NCBI GenBank assembly: GCA_013180625.2
Contig: SNVD02000426.1
Span: 1,149,001 to 1,213,000, forward strand
Direction: 5' to 3'
DNA from: Boswellia sacra
Taxonomy: Eukaryota; Streptophyta; Magnoliopsida; Sapindales; Burseraceae
Length of the DNA: 64,000 bases
The position numbers and the translations under genes are program-made. The notes under the pieces are model-generated. The model did not search any database and was not told the origin of the DNA. It saw only the letters and a list, made by a program, of their open reading frames with translations. Position 1 is the stretch's first letter. Every line of letters starts with the position of its first letter. Shown in pieces: positions 27,701 to 41,475 of this stretch.

Positions 27701-29589
27701 GTGTGTCGGTTATAGATTTTAAAGGCGTTATTGTGTCAGATGAGTAAATATAAACCATATAAGGCATAATAGAATGCAATGGCATCACCAGAGCCACTGA
27801 AAAAGGGTAGATGGATTATTGTGCTTACTGAATATAAACAAAAGGGATAAAGCTCCTGTATTAAGTGTGGTCTGGCTTCAAACTACGAGTGCTTGGTAGA
27901 TATTGAGGCTTTGAGGGTCAGCTTCTTCTTGTACACATTATGCATCGGTCACTCTCAACCCTGTAGTGGTTGATATTTGTTTGACAAATTCTCTCTCTTG
28001 TGCTCATGACCACACCAATCATGTATGCAATGCAATATATATATTATCAATGTTCAGGCTCAAAATTCCAACTTGTGATTTGGGTTAGTGACTAATTTTG
28101 TGTTAAGCCGAGAAAAACACGTCAAGTAGATGATAAGATTATGAAGCTTATGTGCGGCGTATGTGGTATGATGAGTGGATGGTCATGAAAATATAGTGAT
28201 AATATTATTAAATCATGTTGGAATCGTTTAGGACAAGGATCAAAGGACATGTTTAATGCGTGTTATGTATAATATTATTTTATTATATTATATTAAATAA
28301 TATAATATATATATATATTTAGTTATAATTTAGAATAATATTAATTAATACAAAATATAACTCGTAAATATATCAATATTGTATTAAATTATGTAGAACT
28401 AATTTATGATATTAATATTATAAGCACTAGTCAAAAAGATCAAAATTATCTCTATAAAATTCTATATATCCAACAATACCCTTTAATTTTTAAATTTTAA
28501 GAATAAATAAATATGTATTTACTATATAAATTATAAAATTAAATTTATTTTCTAAAAATAAAGAAGGGATGAAGGGAGCCACCGCCCCTACTGGATGACA
28601 CCCGAGGTTCATTGCTTTCATTAGATCAATTGACACCTAATATGTCATCATAAACTCAAATTGTCTGATAGATCCAGTAGAAGCATTGGACCCCAAGTAA
28701 TTTTTTTTAACAATTAGTGACTATTCGATAAATTACTAAATAACTGATTTTATAAATAAAGTAAAAATATATTTATAATTTGTATATACCTTTAAATTTT
28801 TTTTACTTTTTTATATAAATAAATACAATATATAAATACGTCAAATACTATATAATTTTGATATAATATTATTTTTAATACTATATAATATAATATTATA
28901 TAATATAATACTGTATTATATTACACAATATCGCATATCAAACCTTAAAAAAAAAAGTACAGTATTATTTCCAAAAGTTGAGTTGACGACTCGGTGTTTA
29001 CGATAACTAGTTGAGAAAAGCAATGTCTTTGTGTGCGTTGCTGGTATAGTTGTCTGGATTAGGGCTTGTTATTATTTTTTTCCTTTTCGTAATCCGTCAA
29101 CTGCGATTAGCCGATTAGTATTTAAGTAAATTTGGTTACTCGATGGCCACATCCTGTGATTGCCCTCTGCTGCATTTAAGCTCACGATCATTCGTTGTTT
29201 TTTGCATCTGTGACTCTGATATACACAGAACAAATTGTGGGTTGGCTCATCGTCGCAACACTCGTAACTTAAAAGCCCATGATCATGCTAGCTTTGAAAT
29301 GAAAAGCCAATACTTTGCTGGTGTCCAACATTGTTTTCTAATGGCCCAAACTAAAAGCAGCTTGTACTAATCAGTTATCCTATTAAAAAGAATTCTGGAC
29401 TTACTTTTCGGATATAATTTAAAATCTACGATCTAATATGATAATCTATATAACAAAAATTTAATTAAAAAAATAAAAATAAATAAGAGAAGGTACATCT
29501 TTAACAAGATTTTATTACTTAGACTACTATACCATGTTGTAGATTTTGAGTTATATTTGGATTATAAGTCAACATTACTATTTTATTTA
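27701..29589. other. Intergenic stretch upstream of GGT
   Basis: The GGT promoter (minus strand) lies at the low end. AT-rich blocks at 28250-28560 and 28700-28950 are without coding signal. A 75-codon frame at 29143 has no recognisable domain and I do not treat it as a gene. Confidence 0.45.
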
Positions 29590-29780
29590 ACAATAATACT
29601 AGGTATACAACGTAACTCATACAATCTGATATGGTACAAATTCACTGAATAAGTAGGTCTCATCTTATTTATTAAAAATTAGCTATTTTATTTTTTATTT
29701 TTATCTATCTAATAAATTTGTGTCATATTAAATTGTATGAGTTAGGTTATACAACTTGGTTATATACCTAACATTACTCT
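29590..29780. mobile_element. Small MITE with long inverted repeats
   Basis: Left arm TAGGTATACAACGTAACTCA then TACAATCTGATATGGTACAAATT pairs with the right arm AATTTGTGTCATATTAAATTG followed by TATGAGTTAGGTTATACAAC and TATATACCTA. Arms of about 55-60 bp with a short AT-rich loop. No coding capacity. Confidence 0.6.
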
Positions 29781-31270
29781 TTATTAAAATAATCTAAATA
29801 ACTTATCTTAGTAATATCCTAAAAGAATTGCAAAAACAAACCAAAATTAAGAGATCTTTTTAAAATATTAAGTTGGTTATGAAAAATTGGCGTGTTTATT
29901 TATGTATTAAAGTTTTTATTTTTAAAGTTTGAAAAGAGCATATGATTAGTTATAATTATTTTATAATTTTGAAAATGAGATGAAGTTGAGATTGAATTAA
30001 AGACATTAATTTGCTTGATAAATAATATGAAGCTCTCTTTTTGTTGTCTGGTACTAACTCTTGACAACAATAAATCTTTTGAATAGGTCGAATGTTGAAT
30101 ATGAAGCTCAATGTTCGATAATAAACGAAAAAAATTAGTTGTCGAACTTTTTGGTCTAAAAGGGTTACTTGCTTTCTTTTATGCCCAGAGCTCGACATTG
30201 ATAATCAACTTACTGTGGCAGGGGAATGCAAATTGAAAAAGACACGTGAAAAGCATACCCATGCCAACTTTGTAGCAGTTAAAAGATAATTGATTCTTGG
30301 CTGATGAAATTGTCTTAGCATTGGGACATAGCATACCAGTGATAATGATTCATTTTCAACATCTAGTTGCATAATATATATAATATATCCAAGCATTGTT
30401 CAATTTCTAGTTCGAAGTACGTTGAAAAGAGTGGATGAAGGCGCCATTTGGTGTTATATTTTCGAAAAGTTGACTTGCCATTGCTGAGTGGAGAGAGCAT
30501 CAACAAACTCGTCGTTTCTCTATATATATAGGATTACAATAAGATTAGAAGAAAATGTTTATGCAAAACAAGTTTATCAAAGTCACTTTAGCGATTTATT
30601 TAGTTAGTCTATTTAATAAATAGTAATAAATAATTGCAAAAAAATTAAAAAAAATAACAGCTCAACATTCTTATTCAATTAAACTAATTTATTGTTATGG
30701 ATAGATTTTAAAAAATTGGAGGAAGAGAGGATTACTCTGCCATTAAAACTTAAAAACTAAGAACATATATATAAAATTTTAATCGGATTTAACACTTAGT
30801 AAAATATAAATAATTTTGCCTGTCACCTTAACATAATTAACACGTTATAAATTACTGTCTCACATATGTTTTTTTTTTTTTTAATTAACAAGGTATAAAT
30901 AGCTGTCCCACGTAGGTATTTCAAAAAAAAAGTGGTAAAAGGAAGTTATTTAGGTAACAAACAAACAAATTATTGGAACAAAATAGAATAATAAGTAAGA
31001 TATGAAGGGAAGGAAGCCAAAGCATGGGAGGGGAAACGACATCGTTTCAGGAGAGATAAAAAAATTCAAGGGAAAATATTGTTGAAACGGCGTGGCTGAC
31101 AGCAGCCATTGCGTAAAAACAGTCAACAGAAAACGTGTCAAAGAACGACAGGGACAAATACTTAAAAGATGGAGATGACAGTCCGTCACCGTCTGCATCT
31201 CCCTCTCTGAGCAGCAGCTGATCAGACCCCATCACAATCCCATTGCTTTACTCCCCGCTAATCATTACTG
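29781..31270. other. Intergenic stretch and PRS3 promoter side
   Basis: AT-rich. An imperfect tandem pair lies at about 30825-30925 (AATTAACACGTTATAAATTACTGTC, split by a T-run, then AATTAACAAGGTATAAATAGC). The last 100 bp before 31271 is more GC-rich and is probably the 5' leader of PRS3. Confidence 0.45.
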
Positions 31271-34200
31271 ATGGAAGCCAATACGTTAGCTCAGCAGCAC
31301 TCCCCTCTCCTTGTCAAACTCCGCGATCAAAACCATAATAATACTAATAAGTTCCAAGTTGTGAGGTGTCAGATCAAGAGCTTTGAGAATCAACCGCATA
31401 AATGGAGTATTGAGTTCGTGCGAGGGACGGAACCTGTTCAATTGCTTCAAACTTCCACGTCAATGGCTGCCGCCTCCGCTTCCGATTCCGCCTCCAAGGC
31501 TGCCAAAAAGGTCTGCCTTTTTTACTGTCCTGAAACCAAGGCCCTGGCTGAGAGAGTCGCTGCCCAGTCTGATGCCATTGAGTTACGTAACATCAATTGG
31601 AGGTATCTTTGTCATTTATTCCCAATTTCACATTTCCAAGTGTTTGGTGAAATGCTCGAATTCTAATTCTATTCAGTAATTGCTAAAATTAAAATCAAAA
31701 TGATTAGTATATTAACCGGTTCGGGATTCGGATTTTGTGGGGCCCACGTCCTGCCTTTCTTGCAACTGGAGTTGAATTGGATGTCAATTTTATCAATTAG
31801 ATGTTGTATGTTACGGGGACTTTTATGATATGTATGTACATTTCGAGTCTGAAAGTTGAAATTTTGGTTTATTTATTGCCTCCAACATGGCTGGTTTGTG
31901 TGATTCTGTGATGAATTAGGACATTTGAAGATGGATTTCCCAACTTATTTATACCCAATGCACATGGCATTCGTGGGCATCATGTAGCTTTTCTAGCAGC
32001 GTTTAGTCACCCCGGGAAGATCTTTGAGCAGCTCTCTGTCATCTATGCCTTGCCAAAATTGTTCGTTTCTTCATTCACGCTTGTGCTTCCCTTTTTCCCC
32101 ACCGGCACTTCCGAGCGGATGGAGGACGAGGGGGATGTTGCCACGGCTTTTACTCTTGCTCGAATCTTGTCAAACATACCCACTTCAAGGGGAGGGCCTA
32201 CTAGCCTAGTCACATTTGATATACATGCATTGCAGGTTTTTTTTTTTTTTTAATTGTTTTTTTTTCCTCCAGTCGTTTTTGCTATAATATATAAATTTAT
32301 GCGACAACGTCTAACCATATGAATTTTAATTGTTGTATTTTAGGAAAGGTTCTACTTTGGTGATACTATATTACCATGCTTTGAGAGTGGGATACCTTTG
32401 CTTAAAAATAGGCTTCAAGAGCTCCCCGATTCTGACAATGTAAGATCTTTTTCCTTGTTTTAAAAGGGAGATTTAAGTCACAATATATTGTTTTCTAGGA
32501 TATGGCAAAGGCCATTTGCTTTTGAATTTCCAGAGAAAACAGTTGTAATAGCATCCTTCCAGACAAAAAGCATCGGCTGTGTTGGAATCTTAGATAAGGA
32601 ATTTTCCTGAGATTATCAGCTTCTTTGTCTTTCAACTTGACGGTTTGCAAGCATGTAAACCCCCCTTCTACTCGGTGGTTGATGGGTTTCGACTGTAGCA
32701 ATATATTCCTTGCCTTCGTTTCTAATTTTTTTGCATGTTACTTTGGACTTTAAAGTTGGTTCTTTAAGTAATTTTCTCCCTGTTCCTTGAAGTAGAAGTT
32801 AAGCTGGTGTTTTGGTACCCTGTATGTAAGATTTTTGTGAGGTAATTAGTTTGAAGAACATTTTCATTTTTGATATAATTTTCATCATTTTTCCAGATAT
32901 CCATTGCTTTTCCAGATGACGGTGCATGGAAACGGTTTCATAAGCAGCTGCAGCATTTCCCAATGGTACCGTATATTATCTATATTACAAGGAAGCTTTC
33001 AGTCACTAATAATTGTGTTTGTCTTGCATCAACTCTCCAAATAGTTGTTGGAATGAACAGATATAATCTTGAATTCTTCTGTTTCTTGGAATATAAATTG
33101 CTGTAAGTTGGAATTGGAGCAGGAGATTTGTGTTGCCTGACCAAATATCACACATGGTCTGCCAAAAGTAATCAAATTTTAGCATTTTTTTCTTTTGGAG
33201 AAAATCACAATAAGTCCAACCAGGATGAGACCATGTGAAAGAAACAATATGCTTGGATGATGTTCTGATGAGATATTGCCCAACTCATCCAGAGGTTTTG
33301 TATTGGCCTCTGGTTAAGAGCTTAGGAGCTCAAGCCTGCAGCAGAGAATGAGATTAGGACTATTATCTCTACCAAAATCTTAAATGGATGGAGATGCTCA
33401 TGCTGAGTTCTGCCTTCAAGGAGGCAGAGAGACTTGCATTATTGTATTCCCGATGGCACCAGATGAGATGTTGCCACTATTTCTTGTTTCATCCCTACTT
33501 GTTTCAATATTTCTGTCTTGTGCACGAAATGACTCAAGAATCTGATTAATTGGTGCTTTAAGACATTGACCTAGTTTTTGATGGTGGATGTAGGGTATTT
33601 GTTTCACTTTAATAAATAACAGTTTGCTATGACTGTGCACTAAGTAGTCTGTATAATTTCCACACCTTTATTATGCAGATTGTTTGCAATAAAGTTCGGG
33701 AAGGCAACCAAAGAATAGTGCGTATTAAGGAGGGAAACCCTCAAGGACGGCATGTCGTGATTGTTGATGATTTGGTCCAATCAGGTGGCACTCTTATTGA
33801 ATGCCAGGTAAATAACTTCTCTAAGCATTGCACATAGTTCCGTTTTAATTTTACTAATTCTTGTATGGTTTTAATCTGGACTCTCTTCTTCACCTTATGG
33901 CGAAAGAAATGAGATTGGATTTGGAACAGAAAAAGAACCTGTAATGAAAGCTTCTAAATATAGGAAACCTGGTTTCCTATTTCTTTTAGCTGGTTCATAT
34001 GTTGAGAAGTTAATTGGTGCAACCGTCAGGGTGGACCTCTTTTACTTGCTTCCTGTCTCACACGCTTGCCTCTTACATTGCTTTACCTAATTTACCTTCA
34101 CGTGTCTCAGAAAGTGTTAGCCGCCCATGGAGCAGCAAAAATAAGCGCATACGTGACGCATGGGATTTTTCCTAACAGGTCGTGGGAGCGATTTAAGCAC

Positions 34201-34486
34201 GACAATGGAGGTATTGCATGCATATACTTTATAACACTTTGATCTAGGTCACATACTTGCTCTTGCTTCTGCATTCCCCTTTAATACAAGTGATTGTAAA
34301 AACATTATTGCTTCTGCAATGTGATTCTCTCATCTGTCTTCAATTTGTACAGGGAAACCTGATCTAGGGCTGTCATACTTCTGGATTACAGACTCCTGCC
34401 CGCATACAGTGAGGGAGGTTACAAACAAAGCACCATTCGAAGTTCTGAGTCTTGCTGGCTCCATAGCAGCTGCCCTTCAGATATAA
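31271..34486 (+). CDS. PRS3: Ribose-phosphate pyrophosphokinase 3, class II (7 exons)
   Basis: Makes PRPP from ribose 5-phosphate and ATP for nucleotide, histidine, tryptophan and NAD synthesis. Exons 31271-31602, 31920-32235, 32344-32439, 32897-32965, 33679-33807, 34111-34210 and 34353-34486 total 1176 nt (391 aa), all with GT-AG introns. The two PRS halves are visible: KVCLFYC near 80, the HVAFLASF-type block (here [11 protein letters not shown]), [20 protein letters not shown] in exon 2, and the PRPP-binding [13 protein letters not shown] in exon 5. The end ([16 protein letters not shown]) is the family end. Plant PRS3 and PRS4 are the phosphate-independent class II; this one is closer to PRS3. 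The 64 residues before MAAASAS are unlike the enzyme core and may be an organelle-targeting peptide. Confidence 0.93.
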
Positions 34487-35225
34487 ATAGCTCTATAGAA
34501 ACATCAAGTAATATCATCCAACCGGAATGTGGGTTTTTCTTTTTTCTTCTTTTTCTACCATCTATAGAGAAATTAAGGCACGGCAATATTTCAGCTACGT
34601 TGTTTGCTTTTATTTACATCCCATTGTATATACATTTGCTCCCATGGAATAAAATCTTCTGATATTCGTCCAATTTTGTTGGGGAGACCATGTAGAGTGC
34701 ATGGCGTTGCCAGGACATCTCTAGAGCCGGTGCAGATTGTCCAATTTCTATTACCCAGCCTATTTTACCAAAACCCACCCCAAGCGGATTCAGTGTTCAA
34801 AAACCTTCATGGTAAAACTCATAGGGTTTAGGGCTGGGCTTAGACCAGCTCATCATTTGTTACGAGTTGTTCAATTTAGATGATGAAAATATAATAATCA
34901 ATCACTTAAAAGTGATAATAAGAGGAAAAGAAAAAACGACAGTTATATACCAATTTATGGATATTTTATCTTCCGTAACACTAACATTAAGACAATCCAC
35001 ATCATGGCACTAGAGACCCAAAAATTAGAAAATACATAAGAAGACTTGAAGCAAAGGAAAAAAGGGTTAATCTCATGGTAACACAACAAAATTTTAGAAA
35101 GAGGGATACCAAAAAGGCCATTAATCGTTCCCCTTCTCTTTTATTTCCTTGTCATATTATATGATCTGTAAGAGACTCAAAACTTACAACAAAAGACATG
35201 GGATTTTGGAGGAGGCAAGCACCAC
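34487..35225. other. Convergent intergenic spacer
   Basis: Only 739 bp separates the stop of PRS3 from the stop of the phosphoribosyltransferase-like gene on the other strand, so both 3' untranslated regions lie here. AATAAA at about 34647 fits a poly-A signal for PRS3. Nothing else seen. Confidence 0.6.
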
Positions 35226-38200
35226 TTACTTTAGTTTGTTGGAGATCTTTATGTAGTTTAGGAGCCTTTTTAGGGCTTTACCACTGTCAATGGCCTCTCT
35301 GGCTCTATCCATTGCCACCGACACATCTTCTGCGCCATCACATCCCAGCAAGTGATCCACCATTCCAGCATTTAAGACAATTCGATCATATGTTGGTCCT
35401 TTTTCACCCTGAAGAGCTGCCAAACCTAACTCTATATTTTTTGAAACCTGAAATTGCAGAATCGTAGTCACCCATCAAATACTTCTACACATTTTCTACT
35501 TTAATTAGTGGACTTTTCATATGGAACATAACAGAAACTTAAGTTTTTATTTTTGTTTGTTGGCTTGCATGAATTTTTAGCATATCTTATTTATGTATTT
35601 GCTTCTGCTTGCTTGCTCCCCTTTACCTTCTCATGACGTATGCATCACACAAGACTTTTGATCAGTAAGACTGATGAGAGATAAGATGATGAAAAACAAA
35701 TTTTGAAGTGCAAGCAATCAAAGACGAGAAAATATCCAACTCCCAAATTATTCAGAGAAACTTTACCGATCTATCAGTTCTGGGAGTATCAGTAGGCTCA
35801 AAACCATAGTCACTAGCATTGACCTCAAGATTAAAAGTCTGCCGTGACACCCCTGCAACACCAAAAATTTCGTAACTTAGTACTTGAGAAGAAGTCCATG
35901 TATTTGAATAAACTCTGGTTACATGGGTAAATGCTGAAAATGAACTCAGCTAACCATTACTAATAATTGGGAGGTAAAGAAGATACGGTTAAATTATACT
36001 GACCATCTACTTCACAAGCAGACTCCAAGCTTAGTGAACGAAACCCAGAACAGTAGTTCACAGGAAGTCCTTTTGATGCACTTACCGATCGCAATCTTGT
36101 TGTCATTGAGAGCGCCCCTTCCTCACCCTGAACCAACAACACAGACAATAAACAACTGATTTCTTCGAGTTACACCATTGATCCTTCAAATCAACTTATA
36201 TTTACAGCTTGTCTTAAAAGTTTGTCCATGATCAAATCAGCAAACACTTTCAACCAGAGACTTTTAGTCCAAGACCATTATTTTCAAAATCAATAATTTC
36301 AAAGCCTCTAGTTCAATGACGTTTGAAAGGCAAAGTTTCAACCTTCACCACCAAACCCGAATGAACACCTCTTCTTTTCATAAGCATCAACAGTGACTCC
36401 TCGTAACCTTCATGATAAAATCCAGCAACAATTGCTTCTCTTCCCTTAGCCTGTTAAAGAAAGAGCAAAACATTACAAAATTTTGAGTAGTAAGCTCTAG
36501 AAACCTATATATTATAGAAGTTATTTTCAACAGGAGCAAAAATGTGGCATGTAAACACAAATACATGCAATCACGGCATTATTTTCAGATAAAAGTAGCT
36601 AAATTGTTTGTAGACTATAGGATACAAAAAACTACTTCAGGAACGTCTTAACCAGCATAGATTCTCAAACCGACTTTTGGTTGGATCATCCAAACAGAGA
36701 TACCCAAGGGATGCCCTCAGCATTCACAAAATCTATTCAAGATTTCCATTTAGCAATGCATACATTATGAAGCAGCAAGATCATCTAGGGATGAAACATA
36801 ACATACAGCCTAACCAACATATAATGTAGCTCACCCTTACAAATTGCTGAACCTTTTCAGTTGTCGCCAGCGGAGGACGTTTCTTTATGTGCTCCCTCAA
36901 CCCAGTCAATGAATATCTGTAGAAGTCATTTTCCATTTTCACATAAATCAGTATCAGAAGATGGAAAATATTATTAAGCTAATAGACCAACAAATGATAC
37001 AGAACATTGTTAGAAACAGCCAGTGGCTACATCTAAAATGGGAATGGACTAATGAAAACGTAAGAATTCACAGGCTAGTAATGATTAACAGGGATAACAA
37101 TCTTCCCCGCAAAATCACCTTCAGCTTAGCATACGATGGCATATCATATATTAAACTTCATGTAAAAAGAAGTATCCCATTACAAGAACACAATTTCACA
37201 TAGATAAAACAGTTTATACAAGAGTTTCATTATTGGGACAAACACTTTGGCTAAGATGGCATTTTAATATCATATTTAGGCTGAAACAATGCCCTCCAGG
37301 ACTTTTTCTTGCATGCTTGTTTGCTAATTAAGATATTGCTTCAAGATGACAAAAATGAACAATGTTTAGAAAAAAACTAATGGCTAAGAACTACATTGCT
37401 TGTAATGAAAAGAACATTAAATTAAACATATATGTTAAAACAAATAAGATTTGGTAAATTTTCATACAGAGATGGACGAGCTTCACGTTGACTTATGTAG
37501 GCAAAACCAACCTCCTCATCCTGAGATAACAGCTTTCAAAGTCAGAACAAAAGAGAGAGTATGCATAAAGAGGAGTGCAAAAGTTATATCTCTAAACAAA
37601 GAAAACCTCAAGAAGTTCTTTTGCTTGCAATAATGATAAGCTTGTATTAGCACCCATAAACCTCAGCATTTGTTCTTCGGTAACACCCCCCTGGAGAGAA
37701 CAAGACCATTCAAAAAATCTGCACTTGAAATATCATGAGTCAAGAATATATGAAAGCCTGAGTTTCCAAAACATCAGCATTTAAATCATCTGAGGAAAAA
37801 ATCCATTTGAAAAATATTTTCCACTGCAAGAAGGAATAGACCAGAACCAGAAGATCATTTGATTGTTTAACTGTGTCAGTGTCATTAACAGATCAACTTT
37901 CCTTTGGGAGCTGAGATGCATAACCGGAGATATTAACATCCCCTTTTGGAGTTACTATTGGGATTAGAAAGGATAAAAAAGATAGTTGACAGGTCAAACT
38001 AATTAAAAAATGCTGAGGCTGACCTTAGGAGGCATCCATTCGACGCCATGAAGCAAGCAAGATTCACCATAACAGGATCTAACTGCAGCAACAAACAATG
38101 TACTCCTAAAGTAACGAGTGTTCCCATCATAAGGTTCTCCATAATGTGTCAACGATTTAACATCAGCAACTGGAGGAGGACCTGTGATCAATTGACAACT

Positions 38201-41049
38201 ATATTAAAAAGAAAAAGCACATGATGTTGGCTTAAAATCTGATTACTCATTAATAAACATGAACTGACTGACGAATACAAAATATACCAAGTTCATCATC
38301 AAATGCAAGACAGTATGCTTTTAATTCACGATCTGTTTCTCTATTCATACGTTGACCAATTAAGAATGCTGAAAGCAACGATTCACTGACTCCTGATGCT
38401 TTCTTATCTTCCACTATCAATGGAAGAACATCTCTTAGAACACCTTGGACTTCCTCAAATCCAAGGTGACCTCCTGCCAGAACTTCCCTAAGGGCACCAA
38501 CCAATCTCATTTCACTGGTGTCATTGCCACCATAATGCGGTCCAATTGAGCCTCCTAAACCCATTATAGAGCCTTCAGGATCAGCTATAAAGATTACATC
38601 AGGTGGAAGTGCACGAACTAATAGTGGCCAGAATTTGTTCATTGCATCCCTTTCTCCCTCACTCCATTGGGTGGCTTCCGGAAAGGCGTTTGCACGGATT
38701 GTCATTGCACTGAAAAAGGCCCCAAGTTGTGCCCTGGACACTTTCTCTTCATCTTTGAGTTCCCCCCTAGCTAATTTAAAAGCCAAAAAAGGGAAAGTTA
38801 TTGGTCATGGGCTTGAATTAAAAAAATTATTAGTTAGTTACCAATCCATGATTTCTTTAATTGGTTACTGGAATCCACTTAATAGTTAATACTGGTGATT
38901 TTTGGTAATCAACTTCTAAACAGGATCACATTTCTAACTACATATTTATCTATAAAATAATTATACGTTATATATTCAACTTGATGTGGCATACGCTCAT
39001 TCGAAAAGTGATTATTACATAACTTATTATCGATTCCTTTCTTTATCATTTGCAATGATGTTTTGTCATGTAAAGTTAAATGGATTTAGTTGTAAAGGTC
39101 GATTATACATTATATGTAGCTAAACGCTTATTAAGTTTGTCGCTTTACCTAAAAATTTAAGTTAAAGCCTATAAGTGTAGACTCAGGACCTATTTGTTTT
39201 GGCTACTTCACGTAGAGCTTATTGAAATAGATTTTATTAGGATAAAAGTTGTAAAAATAAAGCTTTTATAAAAAAGTTGACAGCTATTTAGTTGGATAAA
39301 TATACAAATATTTGTTGATGTAAATTATCAAAATTATTTTTTTAAAAGAAAAGAATAAAGTAAATCTTTTAAAATGCGAAAAAGGAGTATTTGATATTTT
39401 ATAACTAAAAAAAACAGCTCAAAAAGGGTTTTTATCAAAAGTATCATATTTCAGCTTCTTTTAAAAGACAGAAAACAGCTTTTTCAATTACCCATAAACT
39501 CTGATTATGCAGCCGCCAAACAACTCAAAAATTTTTTGAAAGATTGACACTAAGAATCCTCTTTTGATTTGACCAGTAGATAAGCCAAAAGAACCGCGCT
39601 CTGAAACATTAATTTTATATTTCTTTTTTCATTTTAATTTGGCAGTGCATATTTGAATCTTCGACCGTTGAGTGAAAAGAGTTCTAAAACCATGTTATGA
39701 TAAGATCGCTATTTTACCTAAAAACTTAAACTAGAAGACGTGGACTTAGGGAGTGTTTGTTTTTGTCACCTAACATTTTTTAGATCTAAACACTTTTTAG
39801 GACTTAATTTATATCACTTAAAATCATGTTTGTTTATATTTTTATATACCACTTAATTAGTTTTCATCTGACCTTTTTACCCTGTAATAAAAAATATAAA
39901 ATATTTGTATTTTATTTTTTACAATTTTTAAAAATTAAATGGTCAATAAAATTAATCCAAAATTCATTTTCAAATAAATGGATAGTTAATAGTATTTTTC
40001 TTACAATCTTTTAAAAATTAAATATTTGATAAAATTAATCTAAAATTCTTTTTTATTTAACTAGTTAATATTATATTTATACAATCCTCTAAAAATTAAA
40101 TAATTAACTAAAATTATTAATAACTATATATTTATTATTTCTTATGGTGATTAAATTTTTTATGTATTAATTTTACCTATTAAAAAATTATAATAAAAAA
40201 TATAATTGCAGTTGGTGTCATAACAAAGAAGCGGTAGGAGGTAGGTGATGGCTTGGGTAGGTGACGGTTTGGGTAAAAGAGGACAGAAGGTAAAATTTTT
40301 TAAATATTAATAGAAGGACTGTTTTGATATTTTAATAATTTAGAGAATTTGGAAAAAAAAAAAACAAAAAAAGCGAAACTTTTTTCCTTTTTCTATTTAG
40401 ATGATTCCGTCTAAAAAAATGATAAATCTATAAAACAAATAGTCTAAATTATTTCAATCATCTGAAATCTAAATAGATACATATAAGTGAGTTAATCGAA
40501 TAGGACCTTGATATTAGTTCATACTTCAATAAGTTGCAATACAAAATAAAATTCTAATGCCAAAATTAGCTACATTTTTTGATAAACACTACGTTTAAGC
40601 CCAAGAAATCAAAGTTCATTATAATAAGAAGAGATAAATAAATAATAACAACAATCATAACAAAAAGGATTACCTGATTTTAAAATGGTATCTAATATCT
40701 TAAAAGCCTGATCCTCACTAAGCGGCTTGGTCTGCGTTGGCCCAGTGCAAACTCTAGCTTGAGCGTCAAGCACCGTCTGGTTGGGCTTGGGCAACTTCGA
40801 GCTTCGATACGAAGAAGAAATCGCTGGATTGATTATATCAGATTCTTTAAGCCCTAATTGGTCGATTATAGCAGAGTCCAGCGCAGCTTTGACGGTCAAA
40901 CGAGAATTTCGTCCCATCCAACGGTGACAGTCACTCGGCGGCAATTGGAGAGAGATTTTGCTCTGCCTGTGAGTTCGATTTCGAGGCTTGGTGACGTGAA
41001 TCGAGGAGATTGAGGAGAGTGAACACTCTGGATTGAGCAGAGATTTCAT
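35226..41049 (-). CDS. Anthranilate phosphoribosyltransferase-like protein (10 exons)
   Basis: Exons 5' to 3': 41049-40674, 38770-38288, 38181-38024, 37690-37607, 37520-37468, 36916-36835, 36450-36343, 36127-36004, 35852-35767, 35447-35226. They total 1776 nt (591 aa) with GT-AG introns and no internal stop. Residues 1-100 are basic and serine-rich with few acids, consistent with a chloroplast transit peptide. Exon 2 opens with the helical glycosyltransferase-3 N domain (AQLGAFFSAMTIRA), and exons 3-6 hold the main domain. It is far longer than tryptophan-pathway TrpD (about 340 aa), and the expected glycine-rich PRPP motif appears as HYGEPYDGNTRYF, so the true substrate is uncertain. It matches the uncharacterised plant family that includes Arabidopsis At1g70570 (from memory). 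Confidence 0.88.
38771..40673 (-). other. Long first intron with MITE-like insertions
   Basis: Intron 1 of the phosphoribosyltransferase-like gene is 1903 bp, against 100-700 bp for the rest. It contains AT-rich MITE-like blocks: about 39186-39520 (between CTATTTGTTTTGG and CCGCCAAAC) and about 39750-40490, whose TTTATATACCACTTAA, TAGATCTAAACACTTTTTAGGACTTAA and similar words recur near 52840-52980 and 55690-55750. Insertions in this intron probably account for its size. Confidence 0.5.
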
Positions 41050-41472
41050 GGTGCTTTTGTTTTTGCCTTGTTTGATTTGGCCACTTCGTTAATAAATTAT
41101 GAAAAAAATTTTAAAAAAAAGTAAGAAAAAAGAAAAGGCTTCCCCTGCTGGTTGTCCCTCCAAACTATTCTATTCCAGATTTCGATCTTTTTGAGAAAGT
41201 GTCCGTATTGTCATGTCACCTTAACTAAACAAAAGAATTAAATAGTGTTAGAAGGTAGCTTCAAAAACATCGCTGCAATCTTATCTTACCCGAACATGGA
41301 GTTGTCAGTCAACCTTTAGTGGGCTTTTTTACTCCACTATGGCCCAGTTCACTGTCAGATTGAGCTTTGTCTTGCGCCCATGCAGACCACTACTTCACGC
41401 CCGTGTCTGTGGTATTCGAACTTTTTTGGGCCTGATGGACCTTCCCATATCAGCAAGGACAAATCGACCTAC
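41050..41472. other. Promoter side of the phosphoribosyltransferase-like gene
   Basis: The first 100 bp or so upstream of the start codon are purine/pyrimidine-biased and probably leader. The rest is mixed composition without coding signal, ending at the TAA target duplication of the Harbinger-type element. Confidence 0.45.
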
Positions 41473-41475
41473 TAA
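41473..41475. repeat. TAA target-site duplication, left
   Basis: TAA lies directly outside GGGCCCGTTT at 41476; the same TAA lies outside the inverse end at 52747-52749. Three-base TAA/TTA duplications are characteristic of PIF/Harbinger elements. Confidence 0.6.

Noticed and set aside
29143..29370. 75-codon frame upstream of PRS3
   Set aside because: No recognisable domain, no splice context and no second supporting signal.
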